DNA of 38,421 nt from NCBI RefSeq assembly GCF_003241315.1, contig NZ_QFOZ01000009.1, forward strand, positions 1 to 38,421. The letters run 5' to 3'. Positions 25,544 to 33,515 of the stretch are shown here, one piece after another. Every line of letters starts with the position of its first letter. Position 1 is the stretch's first letter. The notes below the pieces were generated by a model that was not told the origin of the DNA, made no database searches, and saw nothing but the letters and a program-made list of their open reading frames with translations. A program made the position numbers and the translations under genes. The stretch comes from Lawsonella clevelandensis (GTDB taxonomy: Bacteria; Actinomycetota; Actinomycetes; Mycobacteriales; Mycobacteriaceae).

Positions 25544-26041
25544 CTAGTTGAAACCCATCGCTGTAAGCAGCCGAACACTCTTATTGTCGGGGAGGGCACA
25601 CGTATGCCGTGCGAGGTTGAGGAAAGAGGGAGATTCCGTCTGCGACGATGCGGAAAGTTTTCCTTCAAGATGAAAATCTTGGTGAGATTGCGCCTGGTCA
25701 GATGCTAGTTTTCCGGCTGAATTGTAGCTATTGAGTAGTGTATCAGCAGCTTTTTTCTGCTCTTCTGGTTTCAGTGCGTTGAAGTGCTCGCAGGTGATGT
25801 TGACGCTATCGGGAATGTTTTTTGTTGCAGCATTAGTAGAGGAGGACGGGGCATCATCATGGTGCGTACACCCGGTGAGGCCGACGCCACAGATAGTGGC
25901 AATGCAGATAGCTGCCGTACAAATGGCCGCAGTGTAGATATGCGCAGTGTAGATGTTTGCAGTACGAGTGCTGACGGTGCCAGTTCTTATGCGGCGGCGG
26001 GAAGAGCGTAGTAACCGAAGCGAGGTTTTTCCAAAACGCAT
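25544..26041 (-). CDS. putative lipoprotein, HdeA-like cysteine pair
   Basis: A 165-residue secreted protein from ATG 26041, four bases after the GT87 stop. A basic, Arg-rich N-terminus and a repetitive hydrophobic stretch (IYTAHIYTAAICTAAIC) lead to a lipobox-like GVGLTGC; this cysteine should be lipidated. Downstream, TCEHFNALKPEEQKKAADTLL and a later ARHTCALP have two cysteines that may form a disulfide; the pattern loosely resembles HdeA/HdeB-type or mycobacterial C-x-F-x-x-L small secreted proteins. The repeated DNA encoding the hydrophobic core may be slippage-prone. The start is not supported by a clear ribosome site; the longer frame to 26140 overlaps the upstream gene and is less likely. 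Function unknown. Confidence 0.7.
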   Translation of the reverse strand: MRFGKTSLRLLRSSRRRIRTGTVSTRTANIYTAHIYTAAICTAAICIATICGVGLTGCTHHDDAPSSSTNAATKNIPDSVNITCEHFNALKPEEQKKAADTLLNSYNSAGKLASDQAQSHQDFHLEGKLSASSQTESPSFLNLARHTCALPDNKSVRLLTAMGFN

Positions 26042-26045
26042 AGTT

Positions 26046-27329
26046 TTACTGTAGTGACACAGGCGCTTTTTCGGATGTTTTTTTGATGGTACGGGGCGTA
26101 TTGGTAAGCCGAGAGAAGGGCCGTACAGCAAGTAGGGCAATGATAGTCAGGAGACTCCACAGAGTGTAGGACTCTCCAAAAAAGTGCTGGATGGGGGTCC
26201 AGGATAGTTCCTTATCGCCATTCATCGGGAGGAACCTTAACGGGTCAGTGAAAAGAATAAGCGCACCGAGGCCGGTAAGCGTCCACCATACCCACTGGGT
26301 AGAGGAAGTGGGGATTTTCTTCCATGCCCACACACCCAACAGAATGACAAGCGGCACAATCCATGTCCAGTGATGGTCCCAGGAAATGGGGGAGCAGAGG
26401 TTAGCAGCAATACCGTTCAGCATAAGAGCAGCGAAATACTGTTGGGCTTTCACAAGCTGCCACACAATAACAGCGATGAGTAATCCCACAATAAGAGCAA
26501 CAATAAACCACACTGTGCTGCGGGAGGAATCATGCAGCCCGAAGCGGGCAAGCGCCCCGTTAATAGACTGGTTTCTGCAGTAGTGGTAAGCACCAATGCG
26601 TTCACTATCTCGAATAATCTTCGTCCAGTACAACCGTGTTGTACTAGGCATAACAAGAAGCGCAAAAAGGTTGTACACCAGGAAAGAACCGAGTGTCATT
26701 CCCACAGATTTCCAGTCGCGGCGGCAGACAAAATACAGGAGGAACACCATGGGGGTGAGCTTGATGGAGATGGTCAACCCCACCAGCATTCCCGTCCACC
26801 AGCGACGGCGAGATGTACAGCAGTCAATAGTGACCAGCATCATCAGCAGAAGATTGATCTGCCCAAAAAGAAAAGTGAAGCGAACTGGCGCAGTAAACAG
26901 GGCCACAATAATGGCGACCCACAGAAAAACATTGTGCCAGGGCTTATCCTCAACCATCACACCATAGCTGCGGACAGCTGTAAAAGTGTAGCGCGCCACC
27001 ACATACAGAGCGAGAAGAGAAACCAAACTAAACAGAATGGAACTGAGCTGGTACGGGAGAATAGCGAAGGGTACAAAGACCAACAGTGCTACTGGCGGAT
27101 ATGTAAAAGGCAGGCTAGTGCCATGGTGCAGAAGAGGAATTTTGCCGTAGATATAGCCACCGTTGAGGAAGAAACGAGTACCGGTCCAGTAGACGTCGAA
27201 GTCAATATGGTAGCCGGGGTTCTCCGCGTTGAAGGGGAAGAACACCACCATGGCCGCGGCAATAAGAATAAGCTGGAATGCAGCTAATGCATACTTACCG
27301 TTCTGGCTTAACCGTTGTGCGGGCTGCAT
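26046..27329 (-). CDS. GT87 (DUF2029) polyprenyl-phosphate mannosyltransferase
   Basis: A 427-residue GT-C membrane glycosyltransferase of the kind that adds alpha-1,2-mannose to lipomannan/lipoarabinomannan or related envelope glycans, using a polyprenyl-phosphate-mannose donor. The donor/acid motif is GYHIDFDVYW with D43 and D45 in the first loop. FLFGQINLLL, GLTISIKLTPMVFLLYF, RNQSINGALARFG and SWDHHWTWIVP are characteristic. About ten hydrophobic segments are visible. The ATG at 27329 has AGGA about ten bases upstream; a TTG at 27338 lacks a usable site. The closest named relatives would be Rv2181-like enzymes, but the exact linkage cannot be inferred. It heads a probable minus-strand operon: GT87, lipoprotein, Usp, membrane protein. 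Confidence 0.85.
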   Translation of the reverse strand: MQPAQRLSQNGKYALAAFQLILIAAAMVVFFPFNAENPGYHIDFDVYWTGTRFFLNGGYIYGKIPLLHHGTSLPFTYPPVALLVFVPFAILPYQLSSILFSLVSLLALYVVARYTFTAVRSYGVMVEDKPWHNVFLWVAIIVALFTAPVRFTFLFGQINLLLMMLVTIDCCTSRRRWWTGMLVGLTISIKLTPMVFLLYFVCRRDWKSVGMTLGSFLVYNLFALLVMPSTTRLYWTKIIRDSERIGAYHYCRNQSINGALARFGLHDSSRSTVWFIVALIVGLLIAVIVWQLVKAQQYFAALMLNGIAANLCSPISWDHHWTWIVPLVILLGVWAWKKIPTSSTQWVWWTLTGLGALILFTDPLRFLPMNGDKELSWTPIQHFFGESYTLWSLLTIIALLAVRPFSRLTNTPRTIKKTSEKAPVSLQ

Positions 27330-27460
27330 TCTGCTCAATCCTATCTGTGTATATGGACTAGCTGCACTTATTACTGGAATGACACAATAGCGATTGTGAA
27401 ATTAAGTATGAACCTGCGGCCCGAACATGGGAAGACGTAGCACGGCCACAGAAACGTGAA

Positions 27461-27534
27461 TGGAGCCGATGACGGGAATCGAACCCGCGTATTCAGCTTG
27501 GGAAGCTGATGTTCTACCATTGAACTACATCGGC
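27461..27534 (-). tRNA. tRNA-Gly (anticodon CCC)
   Basis: The minus strand folds into a full cloverleaf: acceptor GCCGATG with CATCGGC, D-arm GTTC...GAAC, anticodon stem TCAGC with GCTGA around the loop TTCCCAA, and a T-arm around GGTTCGATTCC. The loop puts CCC at 34-36, reading GGG glycine codons. The 3' CCA is encoded (27461-27463). It lies 143 bases before dcd, an arrangement I recall from M. tuberculosis. Confidence 0.95.
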
Positions 27535-27677
27535 AGAGAAGTGCTTCCCCCAGACTAGCAGCCTCTACTATTCTTCCGGAAACTACATTATGACCACTTT
27601 AGTAAATTCCGCCTTTTCACAAAGCTATTGTTGGCCACAGCGTCTTTAATATTCTGCAGATAGGTTAGGCTAGGAAC

Positions 27678-28271
27678 GTGCTTCTTTCAGACGTAGATTT
27701 GTGCGCAGTTATCAGCTCGGGCGACCTCTCCCTCGAGCCCTACGATGCAGCCCTCATACAACCCTCCAGCATTGATGTACGGCTCGACGGACTCTTCCGC
27801 GTTTTCAACTCCACCCGCTACACCCACATCGATCCGGCGGTTCCCCAACCCGACCTCACAACGCTGGTAGAAGTTACTGAAGGAGACTCCTTCATTCTGC
27901 ACCCTGGCGAATTCGTTCTGGGTTCCACTAAAGAAATCGTCAGCCTCAGCGATAAGCTGGCCGGTCGGCTGGAGGGGAAGAGTTCCCTTGGTCGCCTGGG
28001 CCTTATGACGCACTCCACTGCAGGGTTCATTGACCCCGGCTTCTCTGGGCACATCACCCTGGAACTCTCCAATGTTTCCAACCTGCCCATTAAGCTCTAC
28101 CCCAACATGAAGGTAGGGCAATTGTGCGTATTCCGTTTAAGTTCACCCTCCACACATCCCTATGGTTCCTCCGTACTGGGGTCGAAATATCAGGGGCAGC
28201 GCGGCCCCACCCCGTCACAAGCATGGAAGAATTTTAGCGTCGATGAGGAAGGCTCCGTCACGCCGCTATAG
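27678..28271 (+). CDS. dcd: dCTP deaminase, probably bifunctional with dUTPase
   Basis: Deaminates dCTP; in mycobacterial-type enzymes the dUTP formed is hydrolysed to dUMP in the same active site, supplying thymidylate synthesis. 197 residues. The active-site block GKSSLGRLGLMTHSTAGFID begins at residue 100 and continues through PGFSGHITLELSN, with the general base E129, and is almost identical to the mycobacterial bifunctional sequence. GSKYQGQRGPTPS near the end closes the nucleotide pocket. GTG start with AGG close upstream. The last ~12 residues are not conserved. The neighbouring nrdF also serves deoxynucleotide supply, but on the other strand. Confidence 0.95.
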   Translation: MLLSDVDLCAVISSGDLSLEPYDAALIQPSSIDVRLDGLFRVFNSTRYTHIDPAVPQPDLTTLVEVTEGDSFILHPGEFVLGSTKEIVSLSDKLAGRLEGKSSLGRLGLMTHSTAGFIDPGFSGHITLELSNVSNLPIKLYPNMKVGQLCVFRLSSPSTHPYGSSVLGSKYQGQRGPTPSQAWKNFSVDEEGSVTPL

Positions 28272-28413
28272 AAGTGCAGCGGTAGAAGCATGGCAGTGTT
28301 TCTGGTGCTGTTTCCGGCACTGTTTTCCGTTCTTCTGTAACAATTTTATTGTGTGGCACATACATAGGGCGAAGGTATCCGCAACCGTAAGGTTCCGATC
28401 GTAGACTAGACAT

Positions 28414-28935
28414 ATGAGTGACACGCTAACAGAGGAATGGTTTAGAGCTGCTTATCAGCAGTCCTACCAGCCTGTCGTGGCATATTTGCGCCGCCGTATC
28501 CCCAGCAATGATGTTGAGGATTTACTGTCCGTAATTATGACGCGAGTCTGGCAAACCCGAGACACTATTCCGCCGCATCTCCACGAAGATCCACTACCGT
28601 GGTTTTTCGGAGTTGCCCACAACGTTGTCAATGAGTACTTTCGTACGTCTGCGCGGCGTCTGGACCATGAAACTATCATGGATCCCAGCAGTGTCGCGCA
28701 CGGTGCCAGTGCTATTGACGTCGCTGAGGGGGTGGCGGAGGGCTCCCGGGTTAAAGCAGCCCTAGATTTATTATCCGATTCTGATCGGGACGTTCTTCTC
28801 CTTGCCGCGTGGGAAGGCCTCACTACTGTGGAGCTGGCATCCGCATTGCAGGTAACTCCGGCCGCCGCCCGTGTCCGTCTCCATCGTGCCCGTACTCGGT
28901 TCGCGGAAGCACTACACACTGTGGAGGAGCAATAA
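28414..28935 (+). CDS. ECF sigma factor
   Basis: A 173-residue extracytoplasmic-function sigma-70. Region 2 (about residues 10-80) includes DVEDLLSVIMTRVWQTRDT and LPWFFGVAHNVVNEYFR; region 4 (about 112-168) includes LLSDSDRDVLLLAAWEGLTTVELASAL and the recognition helix AAARVRLHRARTRF. No extra domains. The ribosome site is weak, and a GCAACC upstream at about 28380 followed by CGTA could be an autoregulated promoter, although the spacing is short. The next gene starts two bases after the stop and encodes a single-pass membrane protein with a large outside domain, a classical sigma/anti-sigma pair. The stimulus is unknown; an envelope signal is a reasonable inference. Confidence 0.9.
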   Translation: MSDTLTEEWFRAAYQQSYQPVVAYLRRRIPSNDVEDLLSVIMTRVWQTRDTIPPHLHEDPLPWFFGVAHNVVNEYFRTSARRLDHETIMDPSSVAHGASAIDVAEGVAEGSRVKAALDLLSDSDRDVLLLAAWEGLTTVELASALQVTPAAARVRLHRARTRFAEALHTVEEQ

Positions 28936-28937
28936 TT

Positions 28938-30617
28938 ATGTTTCACCCGAAGAAACACCATGCGCCACTTCGCTTCCGTCCCCTTCACGAAGCGGATCCA
29001 GAAACGTGGCGTCGCCTAATCGCAGCTAACCCTATCCCTTCTGAAACTGTTACTGAGGGTGCCCTCGAGCAGCCCAATATGGAGCTTCTTGACGATATTA
29101 TCGCCGGTCGTACCTCTGTTAACCTTGCCGGCGCTGATCTTGACGGCGCCAGTGCGGGTTCCGATGCTAGTGCACAGGGTAATTCAGAAGATGAGTTTGT
29201 TGGCGAGCCCATTGGTATTCACCAGGGCGCTCTAAATCTTGGCAAGAACAGTGCCTATGCACTGGGGCATCAGGATAGTGGGCTTGCTGGTGTTGCACAG
29301 CCGCCTACTTCTGTGGATACGTCCAGTGCTGGCTCTAGCTCCATGACGGTTGAGGCACCTGAGGTGCAGCGCGTGCTGGACGATGAAGCCAACGCACCAG
29401 ACGCCGCAACATCGCACCACATTATTATCAGTATGGCTGCTGAGCGTGAAAAGCGGGATAGCCGACGTCGCGTCCGTGGCGGTTTCTACGGTGGCATTGC
29501 GGCCGCCGCGGCTGCTGTGGCGGTACTTGTTGGGGTGGGGCAGGTTGTGCCCGATACTCCAACGTTGCCGCGTGCAGAAGCGCAAACAATGCTGCGTAAC
29601 GCTGGTGCGGAAGCCCGGCATGATGCCGTCAACGTGCAGAAACTCCCGGACCAGACCTTACTGTTGCACCGGCGTCAGGTGGTTCGTCACTTTAATAAAG
29701 ACGGCATTATCTATAACGTCACCACTAATCAGCGCACCATTATGGATGCCAGTAGTGTGGAGATGCAGGTCTCTGATGGGGAACTGGCTTTTGATAGCCA
29801 AGAAGCCCAGAAGAAGTGGGAAAAAGCTGGCAGCCCAAAGCTTTTCGGTATGGGACGCGGTTACACTAAGCGTGGCGTTCAGCAGGTAGACATTGCTGGC
29901 ACCACTATTAACGTGGCTGCATTGTCCTCTTGGCCGAAGGACCCGGACGGGTTGGAGGGTGTTCTCTCCCAAGCTATTCCGGATGTACAGCCGTCCCGCG
30001 CGGCGCTCCTCCTGCTCACTGTTCCAGGCTTGGACGGACCCCTCTACCATGGGCTTTACCAGGTTATTGCCCGGGACGCGGGAAGTAGTGTTGTGAGTAC
30101 CCCCAAGACACTATCCGGCCTTGTTCCCGACGATGCTGTTACGGTGAAGTTCGCCCCGAATAAAGTATCGACAACCCCCGCTACTCTCACGTTCAACCGG
30201 AAGAGTGGCCAAGTGTATGCGGTGCAGGGCGCTACCCCGGAAGATACGTTAGTGCTGGTACGTGCTACTGGTTTCCTTAACTGTGTAGACACGGAAGGCC
30301 CCAGCGGCCCCTCCGAGATTTACCTGGGGTGCGCTACCGGCGCATTCCGCCTAACAGAAATCTCTTGGCAAGATTGGGGTAAGCAGGTTGCTACCGGCAA
30401 TGGTATTGCGGTGATTAATGACTGCAACCCGTCTTGCGCGGAAGGGAAGAACCATCGCGTCCCCGTTGTTGTTAAACTCTCTGACCTGCAGCAATGTGGG
30501 TATGGTGTGCAGGTGTACACCAAACTGGAGGCCACTTTCCCCAAGGGTACGAAGGGACTTGCGCCAGAAACTGTGCATGAGTCCTTCCCCTGCCCCATGG
30601 ATAAAGTGCATAACTGA
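28938..30617 (+). CDS. membrane anti-sigma-like protein (CU044_5270-type), sigma partner
   Basis: A 559-residue single-pass protein. The cytoplasmic part (1-184) begins LRFRPLHEADPETWRRLI, recalling the short helical motif of CU044_5270-type proteins that follow ECF sigma genes in actinobacteria; the middle is Ser/Ala/Asp-rich and variable. A membrane segment covers about 185-206, and the outside domain (207-559) has paired cysteines (FLNCVDTE, IYLGCATG, INDCNPSC, LQQCGYG, FPCPMD). No zinc-binding anti-sigma HxxxCxxC motif is present. The start is ATG 28938, two bases after the sigma stop, with GGAGGAG about ten bases upstream. A perfect terminator follows. Anti-sigma activity is inferred from position. 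Confidence 0.75.
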   Translation: MFHPKKHHAPLRFRPLHEADPETWRRLIAANPIPSETVTEGALEQPNMELLDDIIAGRTSVNLAGADLDGASAGSDASAQGNSEDEFVGEPIGIHQGALNLGKNSAYALGHQDSGLAGVAQPPTSVDTSSAGSSSMTVEAPEVQRVLDDEANAPDAATSHHIIISMAAEREKRDSRRRVRGGFYGGIAAAAAAVAVLVGVGQVVPDTPTLPRAEAQTMLRNAGAEARHDAVNVQKLPDQTLLLHRRQVVRHFNKDGIIYNVTTNQRTIMDASSVEMQVSDGELAFDSQEAQKKWEKAGSPKLFGMGRGYTKRGVQQVDIAGTTINVAALSSWPKDPDGLEGVLSQAIPDVQPSRAALLLLTVPGLDGPLYHGLYQVIARDAGSSVVSTPKTLSGLVPDDAVTVKFAPNKVSTTPATLTFNRKSGQVYAVQGATPEDTLVLVRATGFLNCVDTEGPSGPSEIYLGCATGAFRLTEISWQDWGKQVATGNGIAVINDCNPSCAEGKNHRVPVVVKLSDLQQCGYGVQVYTKLEATFPKGTKGLAPETVHESFPCPMDKVHN

Positions 30618-30691
30618 TGGGCGTGGATAGCGTAGTGCTCATAGCTAGAGCCGCCATATAGATAAGGGCTACATAGAGAGAGGCCCTAAAG

Positions 30692-30734
30692 GGGGATCCC
30701 GGGAAGCGTCATACTTCCCGGGATCCCCTCTTTT
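30692..30734 (+). terminator. rho-independent terminator of the sigma operon
   Basis: A perfect 15-bp stem (30692-30706 with 30714-30728) and a 7-base loop, followed by TCTTTTT. It closes the dcd/sigma/anti-sigma side and faces the nrdF end. Confidence 0.9.
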
Positions 30735-30831
30735 TGCACTATTTTTGAACTATTCTTGCATCCATTCTTAGTGCACACGACATGCGGAAGTGCAGAGTTA
30801 TTGGACGGCTGAAAGCGAGGGTGGCTGCTGG

Positions 30832-31851
30832 CTAGAAGTCCCAGTCGTCATCAGTGGTGTTTTCCACCTCGCCCACAATGTAGGTGGAGCCGGAGCCGGA
30901 GAAGAAGTCGTGGTTTTCCATGTTGTCGGAGGCAATGTAGCCCATCACGCCTGCGTCTACGTGGCATACGTCTTTCGGGTAGAGAGGTTCGTAGCCAAGG
31001 TATTTCAGGGTGGTGTTGGCGTTGAAATGGCTGTAGGAGATGGCCAGTTCGGACCACTCGACCTCGTCGTAAAGCTCGTGGAGGAAGGCTTCCTCTGTAG
31101 CGGTGAGTTCAAGGAGGTAGTCGAATGTCATCTCCTTGTAGCGTGCTCGTTCTTCGGCGGAGACGCGTTCCAGCATCTTTTGGTACTTGTAGCCGGTGTA
31201 GTAGCAGTGGACGCGCTCGTCGCGGAAGATGAGGCCCAGGAGGTCGGCAGTGTTGGGGAGTTTGTTGCGGGAGCCCATGTAGAAGGGGGTGAAGAAGCCA
31301 GTGTAAAAGAGGTATCCCTCTAGCATGGTGCCGGCAATTTTGCGTTTGATGGGGTCGATGTCGGTGTAGAAGTTCATCTGGATGCGGGCCAGGTTCTGCA
31401 CCAGCTCATTATTTTCAGTCCACTCGAAGATAGCGTCGTTTTCTTCCTTGGAGCAGAGGGTAGAGAAGATGGAGGAGTAGGACTTAGCGTGTACGGACTC
31501 CATGAACACAATGTTGGAGTAGACGGCTTCCTCGTGGGGGGTGAGGGCATCGCCCACCATGGCGGTGGCACCTACGGTGGACTGGATGGTGTCCAGAAGG
31601 GTGAGCATGCCGTAGGTGTTCTGCATGACCTTCTTCTCCGCTTCGGGGAGATTATTGTAGGACTTTACATCGTTGGAGAGTGGTACTTTTTCGGGGAGCC
31701 AGAAGTTTTCGGTGAGTTTATCCCATACTTCTTTGTCTTTGGGGTCTTCGATGTTGTTCCAGTCGATGGGCCTGGCTTTGACGGTGTCGAGAATGTGGTC
31801 GGCTTTGTGTCCGGCAGCAATTTGGGCCGGAGTGAGTACCTCAAATGTCAT
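30832..31851 (-). CDS. nrdF: class Ib ribonucleotide reductase, beta subunit
   Basis: Radical-bearing small subunit of the aerobic ribonucleotide reductase; with NrdE it makes deoxynucleotides. All metal ligands are present: D87 (LLDTIQ), E118 and H121 (ESVHAKSYS), E178 (EGYLFYTGF), E212 and H215 (RDERVHCYYTG), and the radical tyrosine Y125. The C-terminal DDDWDF is the docking tail for NrdE. 339 residues is the normal length. NrdE, NrdI and NrdH are not in this window, as in other actinobacteria where nrdF stands apart. AAAGGA lies ten bases before the ATG. A palindrome (31879-31897) just upstream may be an operator. Confidence 0.96.
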   Translation of the reverse strand: MTFEVLTPAQIAAGHKADHILDTVKARPIDWNNIEDPKDKEVWDKLTENFWLPEKVPLSNDVKSYNNLPEAEKKVMQNTYGMLTLLDTIQSTVGATAMVGDALTPHEEAVYSNIVFMESVHAKSYSSIFSTLCSKEENDAIFEWTENNELVQNLARIQMNFYTDIDPIKRKIAGTMLEGYLFYTGFFTPFYMGSRNKLPNTADLLGLIFRDERVHCYYTGYKYQKMLERVSAEERARYKEMTFDYLLELTATEEAFLHELYDEVEWSELAISYSHFNANTTLKYLGYEPLYPKDVCHVDAGVMGYIASDNMENHDFFSGSGSTYIVGEVENTTDDDWDF

Positions 31852-32307
31852 GTCGCGTGTGTCCTTTGATTGTGCTCATACGATACTTTCTATCGTACAA
31901 GGCGGGGGGAATGTTGTGCGGATCACTGAAAATATAATAAGGGTTACCTCATAAATGGGAGTATGGGGGAGGTATATGGCAATAAAAAATGCAAAATTGG
32001 CAGATGTAGTGCTTTTCACAAACCCTTGACAATTGACCATTAATAGAAATTTTTATTGACGTTATAAAAATTCCTCATGTGAACAAATCAGACAGCTTTT
32101 TCACCATATTGCGAATTCTTGCAGTTCAGAGCGGTTACATGAAAAAAGAGTGAATTATGAAGAAAGAATGAGCAACAAACTCTATAATGGCGATCCTTTT
32201 GGATAATAGACCAAAAATAGGGTTTGCGTGGGCAAGATCTCATTTTTCCTGCTAGATGACGTGCAATAGCAGGGACATGTTGTCTCTACCTACGTAAAAT
32301 CAATGGC
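31852..32307. other. 456-base AT-rich region between nrdF and the surface protein gene
   Basis: No long reading frame. It contains the nrdF palindrome (31879-31897), a 24-codon frame (31955-32029) with a badly spaced GGAGG, a TTGACA at 32026-32031, a perfect 9-bp AT palindrome (32048-32056 with 32064-32072), and two nearly identical four-codon ATG AAR AAA GAR TGA units (32139-32153 and 32157-32171). The base composition is far more AT-rich than the genes around it. The region probably includes a long leader of the downstream gene. Confidence 0.55.
31879..31897. promoter_or_regulatory. TACGATA-N5-TATCGTA palindrome upstream of nrdF
   Basis: A perfect 7-bp inverted repeat with a 5-base spacer, 28-46 bases upstream of the nrdF start. 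Size and symmetry fit a dimeric repressor site. It does not match the NrdR-box or DtxR consensus that I know. Confidence 0.5.
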
Positions 32308-33339
32308 ATGTCAACTTCAACGATCACCAAGAAGGCTTTGGCCCTCGCTGCTGCCGTAGGCATGAGCCTCGGCTTGTCCCCGCTCACAGTAGCCACTGCC
32401 TCAGCCGCTACCGTAAACAAGACCATTAAGTCCAGCTGCCGTACCAACGGTGCCCCCATGAACTTCAACCAGACTCGTGGCAAGACCGACACCATGACGG
32501 TTACCGCCCCCGATTCCGTGAAGGCCGGCCAGGAGTACGAGGTACGCGTCGACTACAAGCCGGAGATGATCCCCGGTAAGGAATCTATCGCAGTTATTAA
32601 GAGTGCTGAGAACGTCGTTATGCGTCTCACCATTGATGATCCTGCCTCCTTCGTTACCGCCAGCCTTGAGGGCTCGGGTGCTCGCCTCATCGGCACCCCG
32701 AAGATCTCCCTCGTTGGTGGTAAGACCCTCGTGATGTCCGGCTTCGACGTTGATGTCAACGGCAAGGACGCTCACTGGGCCGTTCCTACCATCGTTATGA
32801 AGATGAAGGCCGCTAAGTCCGGCAAGATTGGCACTGTCCACCCCGCCGTGGAAGGTGCTGCTGGTCAGTTCAACAACCCCGAGAACTTCGTCACCATGAA
32901 GAACGTTGTTGATACCCAGGTTATTGGTACCCAGCACATTCAGCTGCACTGCCAGGCTCTCTCCGGTAAGGGCACTCTCCTCGCTGTTAACGCTGCCGGC
33001 GGTGCCGGTGGCCCTGCCAAGGCTAACGATAAGAAGGCCAGCAAGGACAAGAAGAAGAGCGATAAGAAGAAGGACGCCAAGAAGGGCAACAAGAAGGACG
33101 CCAAGAAGGGCGATAAGTCCGCAGCTCGCTCCACTGACGCTTCCGGCATGGAGGTTCTCGATGAGGATCCCTACAAGGAGGAGGACAGTAAGGACGGTCT
33201 CTCCGGCGGTGCTATCACCGGCATCGTTATTGCCTGCCTCGTTGTAGCTGGCGGCATTGGCTACGGCATCTACGCTGGTGTCAATAAGAAGAAGAAGGGT
33301 GGCAAAGGCAAAGACAATAAGGCCGACAACAAAGCCTAA
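32308..33339 (+). CDS. secreted membrane-anchored surface protein, Lys-rich stalk
   Basis: 343 residues. A signal peptide (TKKALALAAAVGMSLG, cleavage near ASA|AT at 33) leads to a ~185-residue beta-rich domain with two cysteines (C44 and C215, a likely disulfide), then a Gly/Ala and Lys/Asp-rich stalk with tandem KKDAKKG repeats, one membrane helix (about 300-325: GGAITGIVIACLVVAGGIG) and a very basic tail. This is a type I anchor, not an LPXTG protein. Codon usage is strongly biased, as in pckG, so it is probably abundant. The basic stalk could bind wall polymers or host glycans, as the Lys/Ala-rich end of heparin-binding haemagglutinin does, but that is inference. The ribosome site is weak. 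A strong terminator follows. Confidence 0.85.
   Translation: MSTSTITKKALALAAAVGMSLGLSPLTVATASAATVNKTIKSSCRTNGAPMNFNQTRGKTDTMTVTAPDSVKAGQEYEVRVDYKPEMIPGKESIAVIKSAENVVMRLTIDDPASFVTASLEGSGARLIGTPKISLVGGKTLVMSGFDVDVNGKDAHWAVPTIVMKMKAAKSGKIGTVHPAVEGAAGQFNNPENFVTMKNVVDTQVIGTQHIQLHCQALSGKGTLLAVNAAGGAGGPAKANDKKASKDKKKSDKKKDAKKGNKKDAKKGDKSAARSTDASGMEVLDEDPYKEEDSKDGLSGGAITGIVIACLVVAGGIGYGIYAGVNKKKKGGKGKDNKADNKA
33067..33114. repeat. 24-bp tandem repeat encoding the Lys stalk
   Basis: Two units (33067-33090 and 33091-33114) share 21 identical bases and differ only in the last codon; each encodes KKDAKKG plus Asn or Asp. Unit gain or loss would change the stalk length in frame. Confidence 0.85.
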
Positions 33340-33383
33340 ATGATTGCCTCTGACACTTCCTTATAATTTGTCACTTTCCCCAC

Positions 33384-33425
33384 GTGGGCTACCGAGATTC
33401 ATGTAATCTCGGTAGCCCACTTTTT
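33384..33425 (+). terminator. rho-independent terminator of the surface protein gene
   Basis: A perfect 16-bp stem (33384-33399 with 33405-33420), a 5-base loop, then TTTTT. Among the strongest terminators in the window. Confidence 0.95.
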
Positions 33426-33460
33426 ATGTCGTTATCTTCCCCGCCTGTTCCCCCATAGCT

Positions 33461-33500
33461 CAGTAGTACTCAGTAGCGCTCAGTAGTACCTAGTAGCGCT
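33461..33500. repeat. intergenic 20-bp tandem repeat of two 10-bp units
   Basis: CAGTAGTACT-CAGTAGCGCT followed by CAGTAGTACC-TAGTAGCGCT, an ABAB pattern with two changed bases, between a terminator and the aminotransferase stop. AGTACT and AGCGCT are themselves palindromic. No known family recognised. Confidence 0.75.
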
Positions 33501-33515
33501 CACAGTGCGAGAGCA

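Noticed and set aside
31955..32029. 24-codon frame in the nrdF/surface-protein spacer
   Set aside because: GGAGG lies only three bases from an internal ATG, and the TGA overlaps a TTGACA; no evidence beyond chance.
33461..33500. CRISPR array
   Set aside because: 10-bp units without unique spacers and no cas genes in the window.
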